DNA from: Alteribacter lacisalsi
GTDB lineage: Bacteria > Bacillota > Bacilli > Bacillales > Salisediminibacteriaceae
Length of the DNA stretch: 64,000 bases
Reading direction: 5' to 3'
Assembly: GCF_003226345.1 (NCBI RefSeq)
Contig: NZ_PDOF01000001.1
Span: 1 to 64,000, forward strand
Of this stretch, positions 1-7,937 are shown one piece after another (the stretch's first letter is position 1; the number at the start of each line of letters is the position of its first letter). Made by a program: the position numbers and the translations under genes. The notes beneath the pieces are model-generated. The model had not been told where the DNA came from. It made no database searches and saw nothing but the letters and a program-made list of their open reading frames with translations.

Positions 1-9
1 TCAAACTTG

Positions 10-125
<116 letters not shown>

Positions 126-168
126 CAGGTACTAATTTATTACTTAACAAGCTGGTTTGAAACAAAAT

Positions 169-244
169 GGGGCCTTAGCTCAGCTGGGAGAGCGCCTGCT
201 TTGCACGCAGGAGGTCAGCGGTTCGATCCCGCTAGGCTCCACCA
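169..244 (+). tRNA. tRNA-Ala(TGC)
   Basis: Full cloverleaf with encoded CCA. The anticodon stem-loop CCTGCTTTGCACGCAGG carries TGC, and the acceptor stem is GGGGCCT with AGGCTCC. First tRNA after 5S. Confidence 0.95.
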
Positions 245-273
245 TTTATTTCACAATAATGGTTTTTAATTTT

Positions 274-350
274 GGCGGTGTAGCTCAGCTGGCTAGAGCG
301 TACGGTTCATACCCGTGAGGTCGGGGGTTCGATCCCCTCCGCCGCTACCA
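274..350 (+). tRNA. tRNA-Met(CAT), elongator type
   Basis: Cloverleaf with encoded CCA and anticodon CAT. The body closely resembles the Bacillus elongator tRNA-Met (GGCGGTGTAGCTCAG start). Some CAT tRNAs decode isoleucine after lysidine modification, but this body matches the Met type better. Confidence 0.88.
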
Positions 351-357
351 AATTAAT

Positions 358-450
358 GGAGGAATACCCAAGTCTGGCTGAAGGGATCGGTCTTGAAAAC
401 CGACAGGGGCTTCACGGCCCGCGGGGGTTCGAATCCCTCTTCCTCCGCCA
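358..450 (+). tRNA. tRNA-Ser(TGA)
   Basis: Class II tRNA of 93 nt with a long variable arm (GGGGCTTCACGGCCC region), anticodon TGA in CGGTCTTGAAAACCG, encoded CCA. Confidence 0.95.
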
Positions 451-455
451 TTAAT

Positions 456-531
456 GGTCCCGTGGTGTAGTGGTTAACATGCCTGCCTGTCACGCAGGAG
501 ATCGCCGGTTCGACCCCGGTCGGGACCGCCA
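456..531 (+). tRNA. tRNA-Asp(GTC)
   Basis: Acceptor GGTCCCG with CGGGACC, anticodon GTC in the loop CCTGTCACG, encoded CCA. Confidence 0.95.
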
Positions 532-548
532 TTTAATTTCATATTCGT

Positions 549-633
549 GGAGGGGTAGCGAAGTGGCTAAACGCGGCGGACTGTAAATCCGCTCCCTCAG
601 GGTTCGGCGGTTCGAATCCGTCCCCCTCCACCA
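549..633 (+). tRNA. tRNA-Tyr(GTA)
   Basis: Class II tRNA of 85 nt with a variable arm, anticodon GTA (GGACTGTAAATCC), acceptor GGAGGGG, encoded CCA. Confidence 0.95.
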
Positions 634-638
634 TCTAT

Positions 639-712
639 AGGGGTATAGTTTAACGGTAAAACGAAGGTCTCCAAAACCTTTGATGTGGGTTCGATTCCTG
701 CTACCCCTGCCA
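639..712 (+). tRNA. tRNA-Trp(CCA)
   Basis: Acceptor AGGGGTA with TACCCCT, anticodon CCA in GGTCTCCAAAACC, encoded CCA at the 3' end. Confidence 0.94.
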
Positions 713-730
713 TTTTAATGTTTAAATAAT

Positions 731-808
731 GGCGGCCGTGGCGAAGCTGGTTAACGCACCGGATTGTGGCTCCGGCACGCATGGGTTCGAATCCCATCGG
801 TCGCCCCA
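731..808 (+). tRNA. tRNA-His(GTG)
   Basis: Anticodon GTG (GGATTGTGGCTCC). The extra 5' G facing C73, typical of tRNA-His, is encoded, giving 78 nt. Confidence 0.94.
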
Positions 809-830
809 TTATTATCTCAATAGTAATTTT

Positions 831-905
831 AGGGCTATAGCCAAGCGGTAAGGCAACGGGTTTTGATCCCGTCATGCGCAGGTTCGATCCCTGCTAGCCC
901 TGCCA
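831..905 (+). tRNA. tRNA-Gln(TTG)
   Basis: Anticodon TTG in CGGGTTTTGATCCCG. The acceptor stem starts with an A-T pair, and CCA is encoded. Confidence 0.94.
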
Positions 906-910
906 TTTTC

Positions 911-985
911 GCGGAAGTAGTTCAGTGGTAGAACACCACCTTGCCAAGGTGGGGGTCGCGAGTTCGAATCTCGTCTTCCGCTCCA
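911..985 (+). tRNA. tRNA-Gly(GCC)
   Basis: Acceptor GCGGAAG with CTTCCGC, anticodon GCC in CACCTTGCCAAGGTG, encoded CCA. Confidence 0.95.
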
Positions 986-990
986 TACAC

Positions 991-1067
<77 letters not shown>

Positions 1068-1096
1068 TTTTAAACTGAATATAAAAAAATACACGT

Positions 1097-1170
1097 GCGG
1101 GTGTAGTTTAGTGGTAAAACCTCAGCCTTCCAAGCTGATGATGTGGGTTCGATTCCCATCACCCGCTCCA
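1097..1170 (+). tRNA. tRNA-Gly(TCC)
   Basis: Acceptor GCGGGTG with CACCCGC, anticodon TCC in CAGCCTTCCAAGCTG, encoded CCA. Second glycine isoacceptor in the cluster. Confidence 0.95.
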
Positions 1171-1202
1171 TTTTTATGCTTAAATTTCCTTTTCAAGCGT
1201 CT

Positions 1203-1279
<77 letters not shown>

Positions 1280-1315
1280 TTACTATGAAATTCCAGGCTT
1301 TTGAAAGGTATTTCC

Positions 1316-1390
1316 GGCCCCTTGGTCAAGTGGTTAAGACACCGCCCTTTCACGGCGGTAACACGGGTTCGAATCCCGTAGGGGTCACCA
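1316..1390 (+). tRNA. tRNA-Glu(TTC)
   Basis: Acceptor GGCCCCT with AGGGGTC, anticodon TTC in CCGCCCTTTCACGGCGG, encoded CCA. Confidence 0.95.
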
Positions 1391-1469
1391 TTGTTTTTAA
1401 AAATAAATAATCTGCAGTTTTAAGAACAGAATAATTGTACAGGCGGCTGATTCCGCCGGAAGTAAGCAG

Positions 1470-1545
1470 GAGCCATTAGCTCAGTTGGTAGAGCATCTGA
1501 CTTTTAATCAGAGGGTCGAAGGTTCGAGTCCTTCATGGCTCACCA
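1470..1545 (+). tRNA. tRNA-Lys(TTT)
   Basis: Acceptor GAGCCAT with ATGGCTC, anticodon TTT in CTGACTTTTAATCAG, encoded CCA. Last of the 14 tRNAs; a terminator follows 14 bases later. Confidence 0.95.
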
Positions 1546-1559
1546 TTACATAAAACACT

Positions 1560-1590
1560 AACCGTGATCACATTGATCACGGTTTTTTCT
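1560..1590 (+). terminator. rho-independent terminator of the rRNA-tRNA operon
   Basis: An 11-bp perfect hairpin (AACCGTGATCA, loop CAT, TGATCACGGTT) is followed by a run of T. It lies just after tRNA-Lys and closes the stable-RNA operon. Confidence 0.9.
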
Positions 1591-1671
1591 GTACAGGAAC
1601 ACAGATTGCGGGATGTTCCAGAGGCTTCTACTGTTCTATTTTTAAAGCTGCCTTATAGAAGAACTTATAAT

Positions 1672-1720
1672 GAAGCGGAAGACGGCGACTCCTGCGGGAA
1701 TAGCTTCGGCTGAAGACATT
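1672..1720. repeat. partial copy of the dispersed GACTCCTGCGGGA repeat family
   Basis: The stretch around GACGGCGACTCCTGCGGGAA matches the start of the intergenic repeat family seen in fuller form near 16750, 22340, 43058 and 62919. The far half, normally ending in GCCCGCGGAAAGCG, is missing, so this is a truncated copy. It lies in the 413-bp gap between the tRNA operon and gapN, which otherwise holds only the terminator, the cre-like site and the gapN leader. Confidence 0.5.
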
Positions 1721-1745
1721 TCTCACCCAAAAAAACAGGTTTTTC

Positions 1746-1759
1746 TGTAAGCGCTGTAA
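1746..1759 (+). promoter_or_regulatory. possible CcpA (cre) site upstream of gapN
   Basis: TGTAAGCGCTGTAA matches the catabolite-responsive element consensus TGWAANCGNTNWCA at all but one fixed position. It lies about 200 bp before gapN. Only sequence similarity supports it. Confidence 0.3.
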
Positions 1760-1958
1760 TCCTGTCAAGGGCAAGGGGTTTTAACTGTTTTCTGCCGTTG
1801 TGACGGGGTATAAAGCCAAACTAATATAAGCATATGCCTTGAACGAAAAGGTTTTCACATGTTTTAATATGTAACATTGAAGATATAGGAAATATGTATA
1901 TACAAAAATACAAGACTACTGGAACTATACCAAATTCTAGTCACGGAGTGATTTATTC

Positions 1959-3407
1959 ATGTCAGCAGTTAATCAGAACATCCACACACACCCTTTTCTT
2001 ATTGATAATGAGTGGAGAGAAAGTGAATCCGGTAAAACTATTGAGATCCTCTCTCCAGATGATAAAAGTGTTGTCGGCAGTGTACAGGCGATGAGCCAGG
2101 CAGAAACAGATGAAGCAGCACGTGCCAGCAAGGCCGCACAGGAAGGATGGGCAGCAACTCCTCTTGATGAGCGTGCAGCACTAATGCACCGTTGGGCAGA
2201 CGAACTGGAAAAGATGAGTGATGAACTGGGAGACATTATTCAGCGGGAAGTGGGTAAAGGCTTCTCTTCTGCTAAAGTGGAAGTGATTCGGACAGCTGAA
2301 CTCATTCGTTATACAGCCGAACAGGGACTTCGCGTTAAAGGAGAGTTCATGACAGGGGACGGTTTCCCGGGCGGCGGCAAGAATAAAAAAGCCATGATCC
2401 AGAAAGTTCCTCATGGAGTTGTACTTGCCATTTCACCGTTTAATTATCCGGTAAACCTTTCTGCTGCAAAAATTGCCCCGGCTCTCGTAACAGGAAACAC
2501 TGTACTCTTTAAACCAGCTACACAGGGCGCAATCAGTGGAATAAAAATGATTGAAGCATTAATGAAAGCCGGTCTTCCTGAAGGTGTGCTCAACATTGTA
2601 ACCGGCAGAGGATCCGTTATTGGTGATTTCATTGTAACGCACCCTGAGATTGATATGATTTCCTTTACCGGTGGTACGAAGACCGGTCAGCATATTGCAA
2701 CACAGGCTTCCATGATCCCGGTAGTGCTCGAACTGGGAGGCAAGGATCCGGCAATTGTGCTGGAGGATGCGGACCTCGAAAAAGCAGCAAGTGAAATTGT
2801 ATCCGGTGCCTTCAGTTATTCCGGTCAGCGCTGTACAGCCATTAAACGTGTTCTTGTGATGGATGGAGTGGCCGATCAACTCGTGGCAAAACTTAAAGAA
2901 AAAGTTGAGGCACTCAAAGTCGGAAAAGCGTCAGAAGGAGCAGGCGTTGTTCCGATGATTGATGACAAATCAGCCGACTACGTTGAATCCCTTATAGAAG
3001 ATGCGAAGGACAAAGGTGCGGATGTGGTGACAACAGGTGACCGTCAGAAAAATCTGCTCCATCCGACGCTTCTTGATAACGTCACAGAAGAGATGCGGGT
3101 AGCGTGGGAGGAACAGTTTGGTCCCGTTCTTCCGGTTATAAGAATCAGCAGCGTGTTTGAAGCAATCGACCTGGAGAAAAGAAACGAGTTTGGACTCCAG
3201 GCAAGTATCTTTACCCGGAACATGGAGGATGCCTTTTCGATTGCCGACAAGCTTGAAGTAGGAACCGTTCAGTTGAATGGCAAAACATCCCGTGGTCCTG
3301 ACCACCTTCCGTTTCTTGGAGTTAAAAATTCCGGACAAGGTGTTCAGGGAATTGGACGGAGCATTGAGTCCATGCTGAGAGATAAAGTTACAGTCATAAA
3401 CCTGTAA
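1959..3407 (+). CDS. gapN: NADP-dependent non-phosphorylating glyceraldehyde-3-phosphate dehydrogenase
   Basis: Cytoplasmic enzyme of the aldehyde dehydrogenase family that oxidises glyceraldehyde 3-phosphate directly to 3-phosphoglycerate, making NADPH and bypassing the ATP-yielding GAPDH/PGK steps. The 482-residue protein has the ALDH glutamate in ELGGK (about E258) and the catalytic cysteine in SGQRCTAIKR (about C292). The C-terminal RGPDHLPFLGVK stretch is characteristic of GapN rather than of generic aldehyde dehydrogenases. The start is an ATG preceded by a CGGAGTG ribosome site. It is monocistronic: a bidirectional terminator follows 10 bases after the stop. A cre-like site upstream suggests sugar-dependent control, which is only inference. 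NADPH supply is the likely physiological role. Confidence 0.9.
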   Translation: MSAVNQNIHTHPFLIDNEWRESESGKTIEILSPDDKSVVGSVQAMSQAETDEAARASKAAQEGWAATPLDERAALMHRWADELEKMSDELGDIIQREVGKGFSSAKVEVIRTAELIRYTAEQGLRVKGEFMTGDGFPGGGKNKKAMIQKVPHGVVLAISPFNYPVNLSAAKIAPALVTGNTVLFKPATQGAISGIKMIEALMKAGLPEGVLNIVTGRGSVIGDFIVTHPEIDMISFTGGTKTGQHIATQASMIPVVLELGGKDPAIVLEDADLEKAASEIVSGAFSYSGQRCTAIKRVLVMDGVADQLVAKLKEKVEALKVGKASEGAGVVPMIDDKSADYVESLIEDAKDKGADVVTTGDRQKNLLHPTLLDNVTEEMRVAWEEQFGPVLPVIRISSVFEAIDLEKRNEFGLQASIFTRNMEDAFSIADKLEVGTVQLNGKTSRGPDHLPFLGVKNSGQGVQGIGRSIESMLRDKVTVINL

Positions 3408-3415
3408 GCACACTT

Positions 3416-3453
3416 GGAAAAGGGATGTCCCGAATTGGGCATCCCTTTTTTTA
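3416..3453 (+). terminator. terminator between gapN and the PLD gene, probably bidirectional
   Basis: The hairpin AAAGGGATG...CATCCCTTT, with an inner CCC/GGG extension, is followed by T7 on the plus strand. On the minus strand the stem is followed by a shorter T run, so it could serve both convergent genes. Confidence 0.85.
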
Positions 3454-3467
3454 TGCATGTTCAGGTT

Positions 3468-4940
3468 TTAATAGGTTGTCAGGTAAAACCACTGCTGCAG
3501 GCGGTAAGTGGTCGGCTTCCAGAATCCAAGATCATCTTCATACTCATCAAGATGGAGAGTAAAGATCCCGTCTTCATTCGTCCACAGCCGCTCAAAATAG
3601 CTGTTCACCTCTGCTGCAAGATCTGAAGAAAGTGGCGCCTGGATCATGATGCTCGCATCAAGATTGAAGTCATCCATGTTTCTTCTGGTGAAATTAGAAG
3701 AACCGCCGATCATCGTAATCTCCTGATCATTTTCAAATACCATGATCTTGGAATGGTACTGATCTTCGTCAATATGATACCAGCGGATTTGTACACGCCC
3801 TTCTGATCGTTCCTTCAGTTCACGGGCAGCAGGACGGTTCGGCAGCCCCTGGGTTTCCTGGTTAAAGGAGTAACTGTTCGGGTCGAGAACAACCCGGATT
3901 TCCACATCGCGGAAAGAAGCGTCAACAATGGCGTCCATCGTTGAGTCCTCAGCAAGATAGTAAGCTCCGATTGTAATCCTGTCTCCGGAGCCGGCATTTT
4001 CAATCTGCTCCATCAGGTGATCTTTTATGCTGCTCTCTGTGAGATGCTTTGCTTTCAGCCCTTCATCTGCTCCATTTATTTCTGCAGCCCGCTCTTCATA
4101 AAGAAAGTCTTCGCTCCCGGGAAATGGGAGATCGTCTTCTGAAGAAAAAGAGGCTACTGCCTTTTCAGCTTCCCACACATCCTCAATTACTGAACCAGTG
4201 ACCCGAAAGCCGATATTGCTGTAATACGCACTTCCATCATGGGGGTTGGCTGATGTGATAAACGCTTCCTTGTCAGAAACCACGACTTTTCGGTGATTCG
4301 CCTTCAGGTTCAGCATCTTCAGATAGGAACGTGCCGTGATGGATGGCGCACCCTCACTCAGTGGGTGCGGGAGCCAGCCCCTGTCACCGCGGCCAAACCA
4401 CTGGAAAAAAGTACGGTATATAGATGAGTAAATCGGTTTACTGTCCCTGAGCGGTGTCAGGTCACTTATGATCGTGTGAACGCCAGCCTCCTCCAGTTCG
4501 TCCAGATGTGGAGAGCGATGAGAGCCGTACCCGGTATTAAACTCGTCTGTAATAAAAATCACGTTCATTTCCGGATTTTCGTCTTTTTTCTTAAGAACAG
4601 CATCGGTAACTCTTCTGCTCAGTTCCGGCATGTCCTCCTCACGGTCGTGAAAATCATTAAATAAAAACAGATCCAGGAGAAGGTAGTTTTCTGCCCGGTC
4701 GATGACTTCAATCACTTCATCAAAAATCTGCTGTTCATAAACCCACTCTCCGTCCTCTGTCTCATATGTAACATCATAGTAGAAGCGGGCATCATCAATG
4801 TCATGCAGGCTGCCCTCGTAGCTTACTCCTTCAGGAAGAGGCTTAAACAGACCGTAAACTGCCACTCCTGTTAAAATAATGACAAGCATAAGCAGGGAAA
4901 AATAAAGACCGTTCATTTTTTCAAATATGATTTTTTTCAT
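3468..4940 (-). CDS. membrane-anchored phospholipase D-like protein
   Basis: Member of the phospholipase D/cardiolipin synthase superfamily, which transfers or hydrolyses phosphodiesters through two HKD motifs. Here the motifs are HRKVVVSD (about H216) followed by the SAN motif, and HSKIMVF (about H396) followed by GGSSNFTRRN. Both active-site halves are therefore present. One N-terminal transmembrane segment (LLMLVIILTGVAVYGLF) should hold the rest outside the membrane. I chose the ATG at 4940 because AAGGAG lies eight bases before it; an upstream in-frame ATG at 4973 lacks a good site. The 490-residue length and N-terminal anchor resemble uncharacterised Bacillaceae PLD-domain proteins more than cardiolipin synthases, which carry two membrane segments. 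The substrate cannot be told from the sequence. Confidence 0.82.
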   Translation of the reverse strand: MKKIIFEKMNGLYFSLLMLVIILTGVAVYGLFKPLPEGVSYEGSLHDIDDARFYYDVTYETEDGEWVYEQQIFDEVIEVIDRAENYLLLDLFLFNDFHDREEDMPELSRRVTDAVLKKKDENPEMNVIFITDEFNTGYGSHRSPHLDELEEAGVHTIISDLTPLRDSKPIYSSIYRTFFQWFGRGDRGWLPHPLSEGAPSITARSYLKMLNLKANHRKVVVSDKEAFITSANPHDGSAYYSNIGFRVTGSVIEDVWEAEKAVASFSSEDDLPFPGSEDFLYEERAAEINGADEGLKAKHLTESSIKDHLMEQIENAGSGDRITIGAYYLAEDSTMDAIVDASFRDVEIRVVLDPNSYSFNQETQGLPNRPAARELKERSEGRVQIRWYHIDEDQYHSKIMVFENDQEITMIGGSSNFTRRNMDDFNLDASIMIQAPLSSDLAAEVNSYFERLWTNEDGIFTLHLDEYEDDLGFWKPTTYRLQQWFYLTTY

Positions 4941-5015
4941 CGATGTAATCTCCTTAAGTGCCAGTACTTTCAATATACCCTTATTCCTCTTGCTGAAAAA
5001 CCGTCTCTCGTATGA

Positions 5016-5046
5016 TCAAAAAAGCAGCCTCACATGGAGGCTGCCT
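5016..5046 (-). terminator. terminator of the methionine-rich lipoprotein gene
   Basis: The hairpin GCAGCCTC/GAGGCTGC with a 5-nt loop is followed on the minus strand by T6. It lies directly after the stop codon of the lipoprotein gene. Confidence 0.88.
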
Positions 5047-5051
5047 GCAGA

Positions 5052-5882
5052 CTAGAGTCCGCCCATCATATCTGATTCACTAATTTCCTCTGCGTTTTCA
5101 ATCACATTTGCAGGAACTTCAAGGTCATCATATTCGTTAAAACCGCCAAAAAGCATATGCGTTGTCTGTTTCATGGCAGTTTCATTCACGCCATCGTCCA
5201 TCGTCATATCCATAAACACATTGGCTTCGGTGGTATAAAACGTATCCCGGTCAATAAATATTTCATATTCATAAGAATGGATTTCCATGGAGTCCAGGGC
5301 ATCGCCCATCAATTGTCCCATATCACCGTCCATAAAGCCCATAAGTTGTTCTTTCATTGCTTCGTTGTCTACTCCGTCACCTTTAATAGTAACGATGTAG
5401 CGGTCTTCCTCTTCGTCTGTCTCAACATCCACTTCTTCAAGGTTTTCGCGGAAGATGTCGAACTGATCTTCAGGACTCGTCTGAATGTCGGCCATTGCCA
5501 TCATTTCATCTGTAAATTCATCAGGAAGTTTCAGCCACTCACCGCTCATGGGATCTTCCATAAAGAATCCATGTTCTTCTGAGAAGTAGCTGTCGTAAGA
5601 GAACGGCATTCCCATCATGTCCATGGATGCATGCTGATAAAGAACGAGCGGATCCATAAGCACCTGTGCTTCAGATGTCATGTTGATATCCATTGTATCA
5701 TCATCCATGCTCATTTCCTGAAGCATTTCCATATCCATCGAATAGCTTGAAAGCTCCTCCATTGCTTCTTCCGACTGAGTGAGAATTTCCTCAACCGTAA
5801 GTCCGTCATCGCTTTCAGCTCCACACGCTGCTGTGAAGAGCACAGCACCTGTTACACAGCTTGCTAATACTGCTTTTTTCAT
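5052..5882 (-). CDS. methionine-rich acidic lipoprotein, DUF6612-like
   Basis: The start is a signal peptide with a lipobox (LFTAACG), so the mature protein is probably lipid-anchored on the outer face of the membrane. About 31 of roughly 257 mature residues are methionine, mixed with Asp and Glu, for example MDMEMLQEMSM. The body, with repeated strand-like stretches such as YIVTIKG and YEYEIFIDRDTFYTTEANV, resembles the LppX/LolA-like fold of DUF6612 lipoproteins of Bacilli, whose role is unknown. I chose the ATG at 5882: GGAGGT touches the ATG at 5891, leaving no spacing there, but sits nine bases before 5882. It has its own terminator and is probably monocistronic. Whether the methionines bind metal or absorb oxidants is open. 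Confidence 0.75.
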   Translation of the reverse strand: MKKAVLASCVTGAVLFTAACGAESDDGLTVEEILTQSEEAMEELSSYSMDMEMLQEMSMDDDTMDINMTSEAQVLMDPLVLYQHASMDMMGMPFSYDSYFSEEHGFFMEDPMSGEWLKLPDEFTDEMMAMADIQTSPEDQFDIFRENLEEVDVETDEEEDRYIVTIKGDGVDNEAMKEQLMGFMDGDMGQLMGDALDSMEIHSYEYEIFIDRDTFYTTEANVFMDMTMDDGVNETAMKQTTHMLFGGFNEYDDLEVPANVIENAEEISESDMMGGL

Positions 5883-5980
5883 TATGATCATACCTCCGTA
5901 GTCATACTCAATCTTTTTGGGTCTCTATTCCAGTTACGAAAGAAGTTGAAGATGGTTTCACAAAAAGTGATTTTAGCAGA

Positions 5981-6016
5981 AAAAAACGGAAATTCCAAGA
6001 AGGAATTTCCGTTTTC
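5981..6016 (-). terminator. terminator of the NlpC/P60 gene
   Basis: A 14-bp perfect stem (AAAACGGAAATTCC, loop AAGAA, GGAATTTCCGTTTT). On the minus strand the arm ends in a T run, just after the stop codon at 6025. Confidence 0.9.
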
Positions 6017-6024
6017 TGTGCGAT

Positions 6025-7377
6025 TCAGTTATACCGCCGAATGTCAGCAAGACGGTTCTTATTCCAGAAGGAGCTGTACTGAAGGTCTACAGCAGAGACA
6101 CCTTCATCCATCCTGACTGCAATGGCAGCCTCATTACCAATGTAGAGGGCTGGAATCAGGGTACCGGAGTCGGTTCTGAAGAAGAGCACATCGCCTGTCT
6201 TGGCGCTTTCAAGGCTGACAGATATCCCTTTTTCCGCCTGATTTTTTGCAGAGCGGGGAAGAGAAATGCCGCTTTTTTTGAATACATAGTGAATGAAGCC
6301 GCTGCGGCTGAACCCTTTCTTCGGAGATCGTCCGCCTTTTTTATAGTCGGTACCGATCAGTGGAAGGGCTTCGCGAACCTGGGGAATATCTGTGTCTGCT
6401 GCCAGGCTGTCAAAACGTCTGATCCCGGTAAAATGATCCATCCAGCTGCGGCCAAGATAGGAGATGATTGTTTCTCCCTCTTCACCACTTGCATGTATGA
6501 AAAAACGGTCACCTAAATAGATACCAGTATGGGAAATCCCTTTCTGCCAGGTTCCGGAGAAGTAAATGACGTCTCCGGCCTCTGCCTCCTCCAGAGAAAC
6601 GGGCTCCCCCCGCTCATACTGCTGATACGTCATCCGGGGAAGGTAGATGTTCATTTCCGCAAAAGCGTGCTGTACGAGAAACGAACAGTCAAAAGCAGAT
6701 AATTTTGATCCAGTCAGCCGATAAGGACGGTGAAGAAGCGAAAGAGCCTCCCTGACAGCCTGGTGGTCTATATCTGAGTAGAACGAAGGATTCAGACGTT
6801 CGGACTCCTGGTCTGTAAGTCTCCGTCCTTCGAGAAACCGCTCACGCCAGTACTTGTCTTTGCGGAGATTTCTGAGGCTTACCCCTTCATTTGTGACCGT
6901 TATAAATTCCTGGTCATGAAGGTATACGCCGCTGATCAGTCCGCGGTCTCCATTGAAAAACAGCAAATCACCTTCCTGAAACTCGGAAACAGGTTTTCCA
7001 AGCTCTCTTTGAAGAGAAGGTTTTCGTGATAGAAGTATGCCTGAATGCTCTTTATACAGGTACTGGACCAGACCTCCTGATGAAAAGCCTTCCGACGGTG
7101 TGCGTCCCCGTCCAGAGACTGCAGGTGTGCCAATCAGTTTATCCGCAATTGCAGAAAAGGTTGTATGTTCGGACGGAATCGGCCAGAAAGCGGTAATTTC
7201 ACTCTCTGTCTCAGGGTCCTCTGACAGCATGAACTCCGGTTTAGACCCTGTGGAAAAAAGGAGAGAGAAAATCAGCACCGGTATTATTAACAAGTCCATT
7301 ATTACAGAACGTTTCACAGCACTCATCTCTTTCGGATTAATCTTATTCACAGTTTTCCTGTCCACAGCCTTTCTCAT
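6025..7377 (-). CDS. secreted or membrane-anchored protein with three NlpC/P60 domains, only the middle one intact
   Basis: NlpC/P60 enzymes are cysteine peptidases that cut peptidoglycan stem peptides. An N-terminal membrane segment (about residues 28-43, MDLLIIPVLIFSLLFS) is followed by three tandem domains at about 71-185, 203-322 and 330-448. The middle one has the full set: Cys in FDCSFLVQ (C231), His in ISHTGIYLGD (H283) and His in FIHAS (H295). In the first the Cys position is Ser (GFSSGGLVQ) and the His is gone; in the third it is Arg (GFSRSGFIHY) and the His is gone. The outer two may bind wall substrate. No start has a strong ribosome site; the longest is given, and ATGs at 7326 and 7299 are alternatives. 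It is divergent from the DUF3006 gene and has its own terminator. Confidence 0.82.
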   Translation of the reverse strand: MRKAVDRKTVNKINPKEMSAVKRSVIMDLLIIPVLIFSLLFSTGSKPEFMLSEDPETESEITAFWPIPSEHTTFSAIADKLIGTPAVSGRGRTPSEGFSSGGLVQYLYKEHSGILLSRKPSLQRELGKPVSEFQEGDLLFFNGDRGLISGVYLHDQEFITVTNEGVSLRNLRKDKYWRERFLEGRRLTDQESERLNPSFYSDIDHQAVREALSLLHRPYRLTGSKLSAFDCSFLVQHAFAEMNIYLPRMTYQQYERGEPVSLEEAEAGDVIYFSGTWQKGISHTGIYLGDRFFIHASGEEGETIISYLGRSWMDHFTGIRRFDSLAADTDIPQVREALPLIGTDYKKGGRSPKKGFSRSGFIHYVFKKSGISLPRSAKNQAEKGISVSLESAKTGDVLFFRTDSGTLIPALYIGNEAAIAVRMDEGVSAVDLQYSSFWNKNRLADIRRYN

Positions 7378-7470
7378 ACAGACGAAGGTTTACGCATGGG
7401 AGGTGTGTGCATAAAAAAAGTTGTGTATGATGGTAATACAGTTAGTCAGATAGAAAGGAGCAGTGAGTAT

Positions 7471-7749
7471 ATGGGGAAAAAACATGCGGTACTTGACAGG
7501 ATTGAAGACGGGCAGTGGGCCGTGCTCCTGGTCGGCACAGAGGAGAAGGAAGTGATCCTTCCCGTTTCGAAAATGCCGGGAGGAGCAGGAGAAGGGGACT
7601 GGTTTACCGTAACACTTGTGGGTGATACAGTATCCAGCGTGACCCGGGATGAACAGGCGTCAGCGCAGGCCCGGGAAGAAATCAGTTCCAAAATGGAAAC
7701 ACTGAAAAAACGGAAAGGAAGCCGGTTTAAAACAAAACGGGAAGAATAG
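7471..7749 (+). CDS. DUF3006 domain protein
   Basis: Small 92-residue protein matching the DUF3006 pattern: AVLDRIEDGQWAVLLV at the start, then EVILPVSKMP, GDWFTVTL and a basic tail. DUF3006 proteins are small beta-rich proteins of Bacilli and Clostridia, often beside nucleases or hydrolases; no reaction is known. I chose the ATG at 7471 because AAAGGAG lies about eight bases upstream and because family members begin near this point; the longer frame from 7396 has no ribosome site. It is divergent from the NlpC/P60 gene and followed by a terminator. Confidence 0.75.
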   Translation: MGKKHAVLDRIEDGQWAVLLVGTEEKEVILPVSKMPGGAGEGDWFTVTLVGDTVSSVTRDEQASAQAREEISSKMETLKKRKGSRFKTKREE

Positions 7750-7782
7750 TATACTGGACAATTCTCTATCTTCTCTCTCTCT

Positions 7783-7811
7783 AAAACACCTGAAATTCAG
7801 GTGTTTTTTTA
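7783..7811 (+). terminator. terminator after the DUF3006 gene
   Basis: The hairpin AACACCTGAA/TTCAGGTGTT with a minimal loop is followed by T7. It separates the DUF3006 gene from the fix operon. Confidence 0.88.
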
Positions 7812-7854
7812 CTTTTGGGCTCATATACATGGAAGTGACACGTTTAAGAGATGT

Positions 7855-7888
7855 TGTCCACACTGTGGATGCAGCCACACTGTGGACA
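7855..7888. promoter_or_regulatory. 34-bp near-perfect inverted repeat upstream of fixA
   Basis: TGTCCACACTGTGG, a 6-bp spacer, then CCACACTGTGGACA. The two arms pair except for their centre base. Each arm contains the near-palindrome CCACACTGTGG, and the two copies are 17 bp apart centre to centre. The repeat ends 50 bases before the fixA start, where an operator would sit. TTGTCCACA and related 9-mers also resemble DnaA boxes with one to three mismatches. The binding protein is unknown. Confidence 0.6.
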
Positions 7889-7937
7889 GTCTGAAGGACG
7901 AACAAAATAGCGATCTGTCCGAAAGGTGGATGCCCGG

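Noticed and set aside
597-875. A 92-codon frame on the minus strand in the tRNA cluster
   Set aside because: It runs through four tRNA genes in antisense and has no ribosome site; it is a shadow of conserved tRNA sequence.
1442-1458. Small GGCGG/CCGCC hairpin before tRNA-Lys
   Set aside because: The 5-bp stem has no T run and lies inside a tRNA operon spacer; probably a processing-site structure or chance.
7855-7888. A replication origin at the DnaA-box-like cluster
   Set aside because: Only one 9-mer is within a single mismatch of the DnaA consensus, no AT-rich unwinding region is adjacent and dnaA/dnaN are not nearby.
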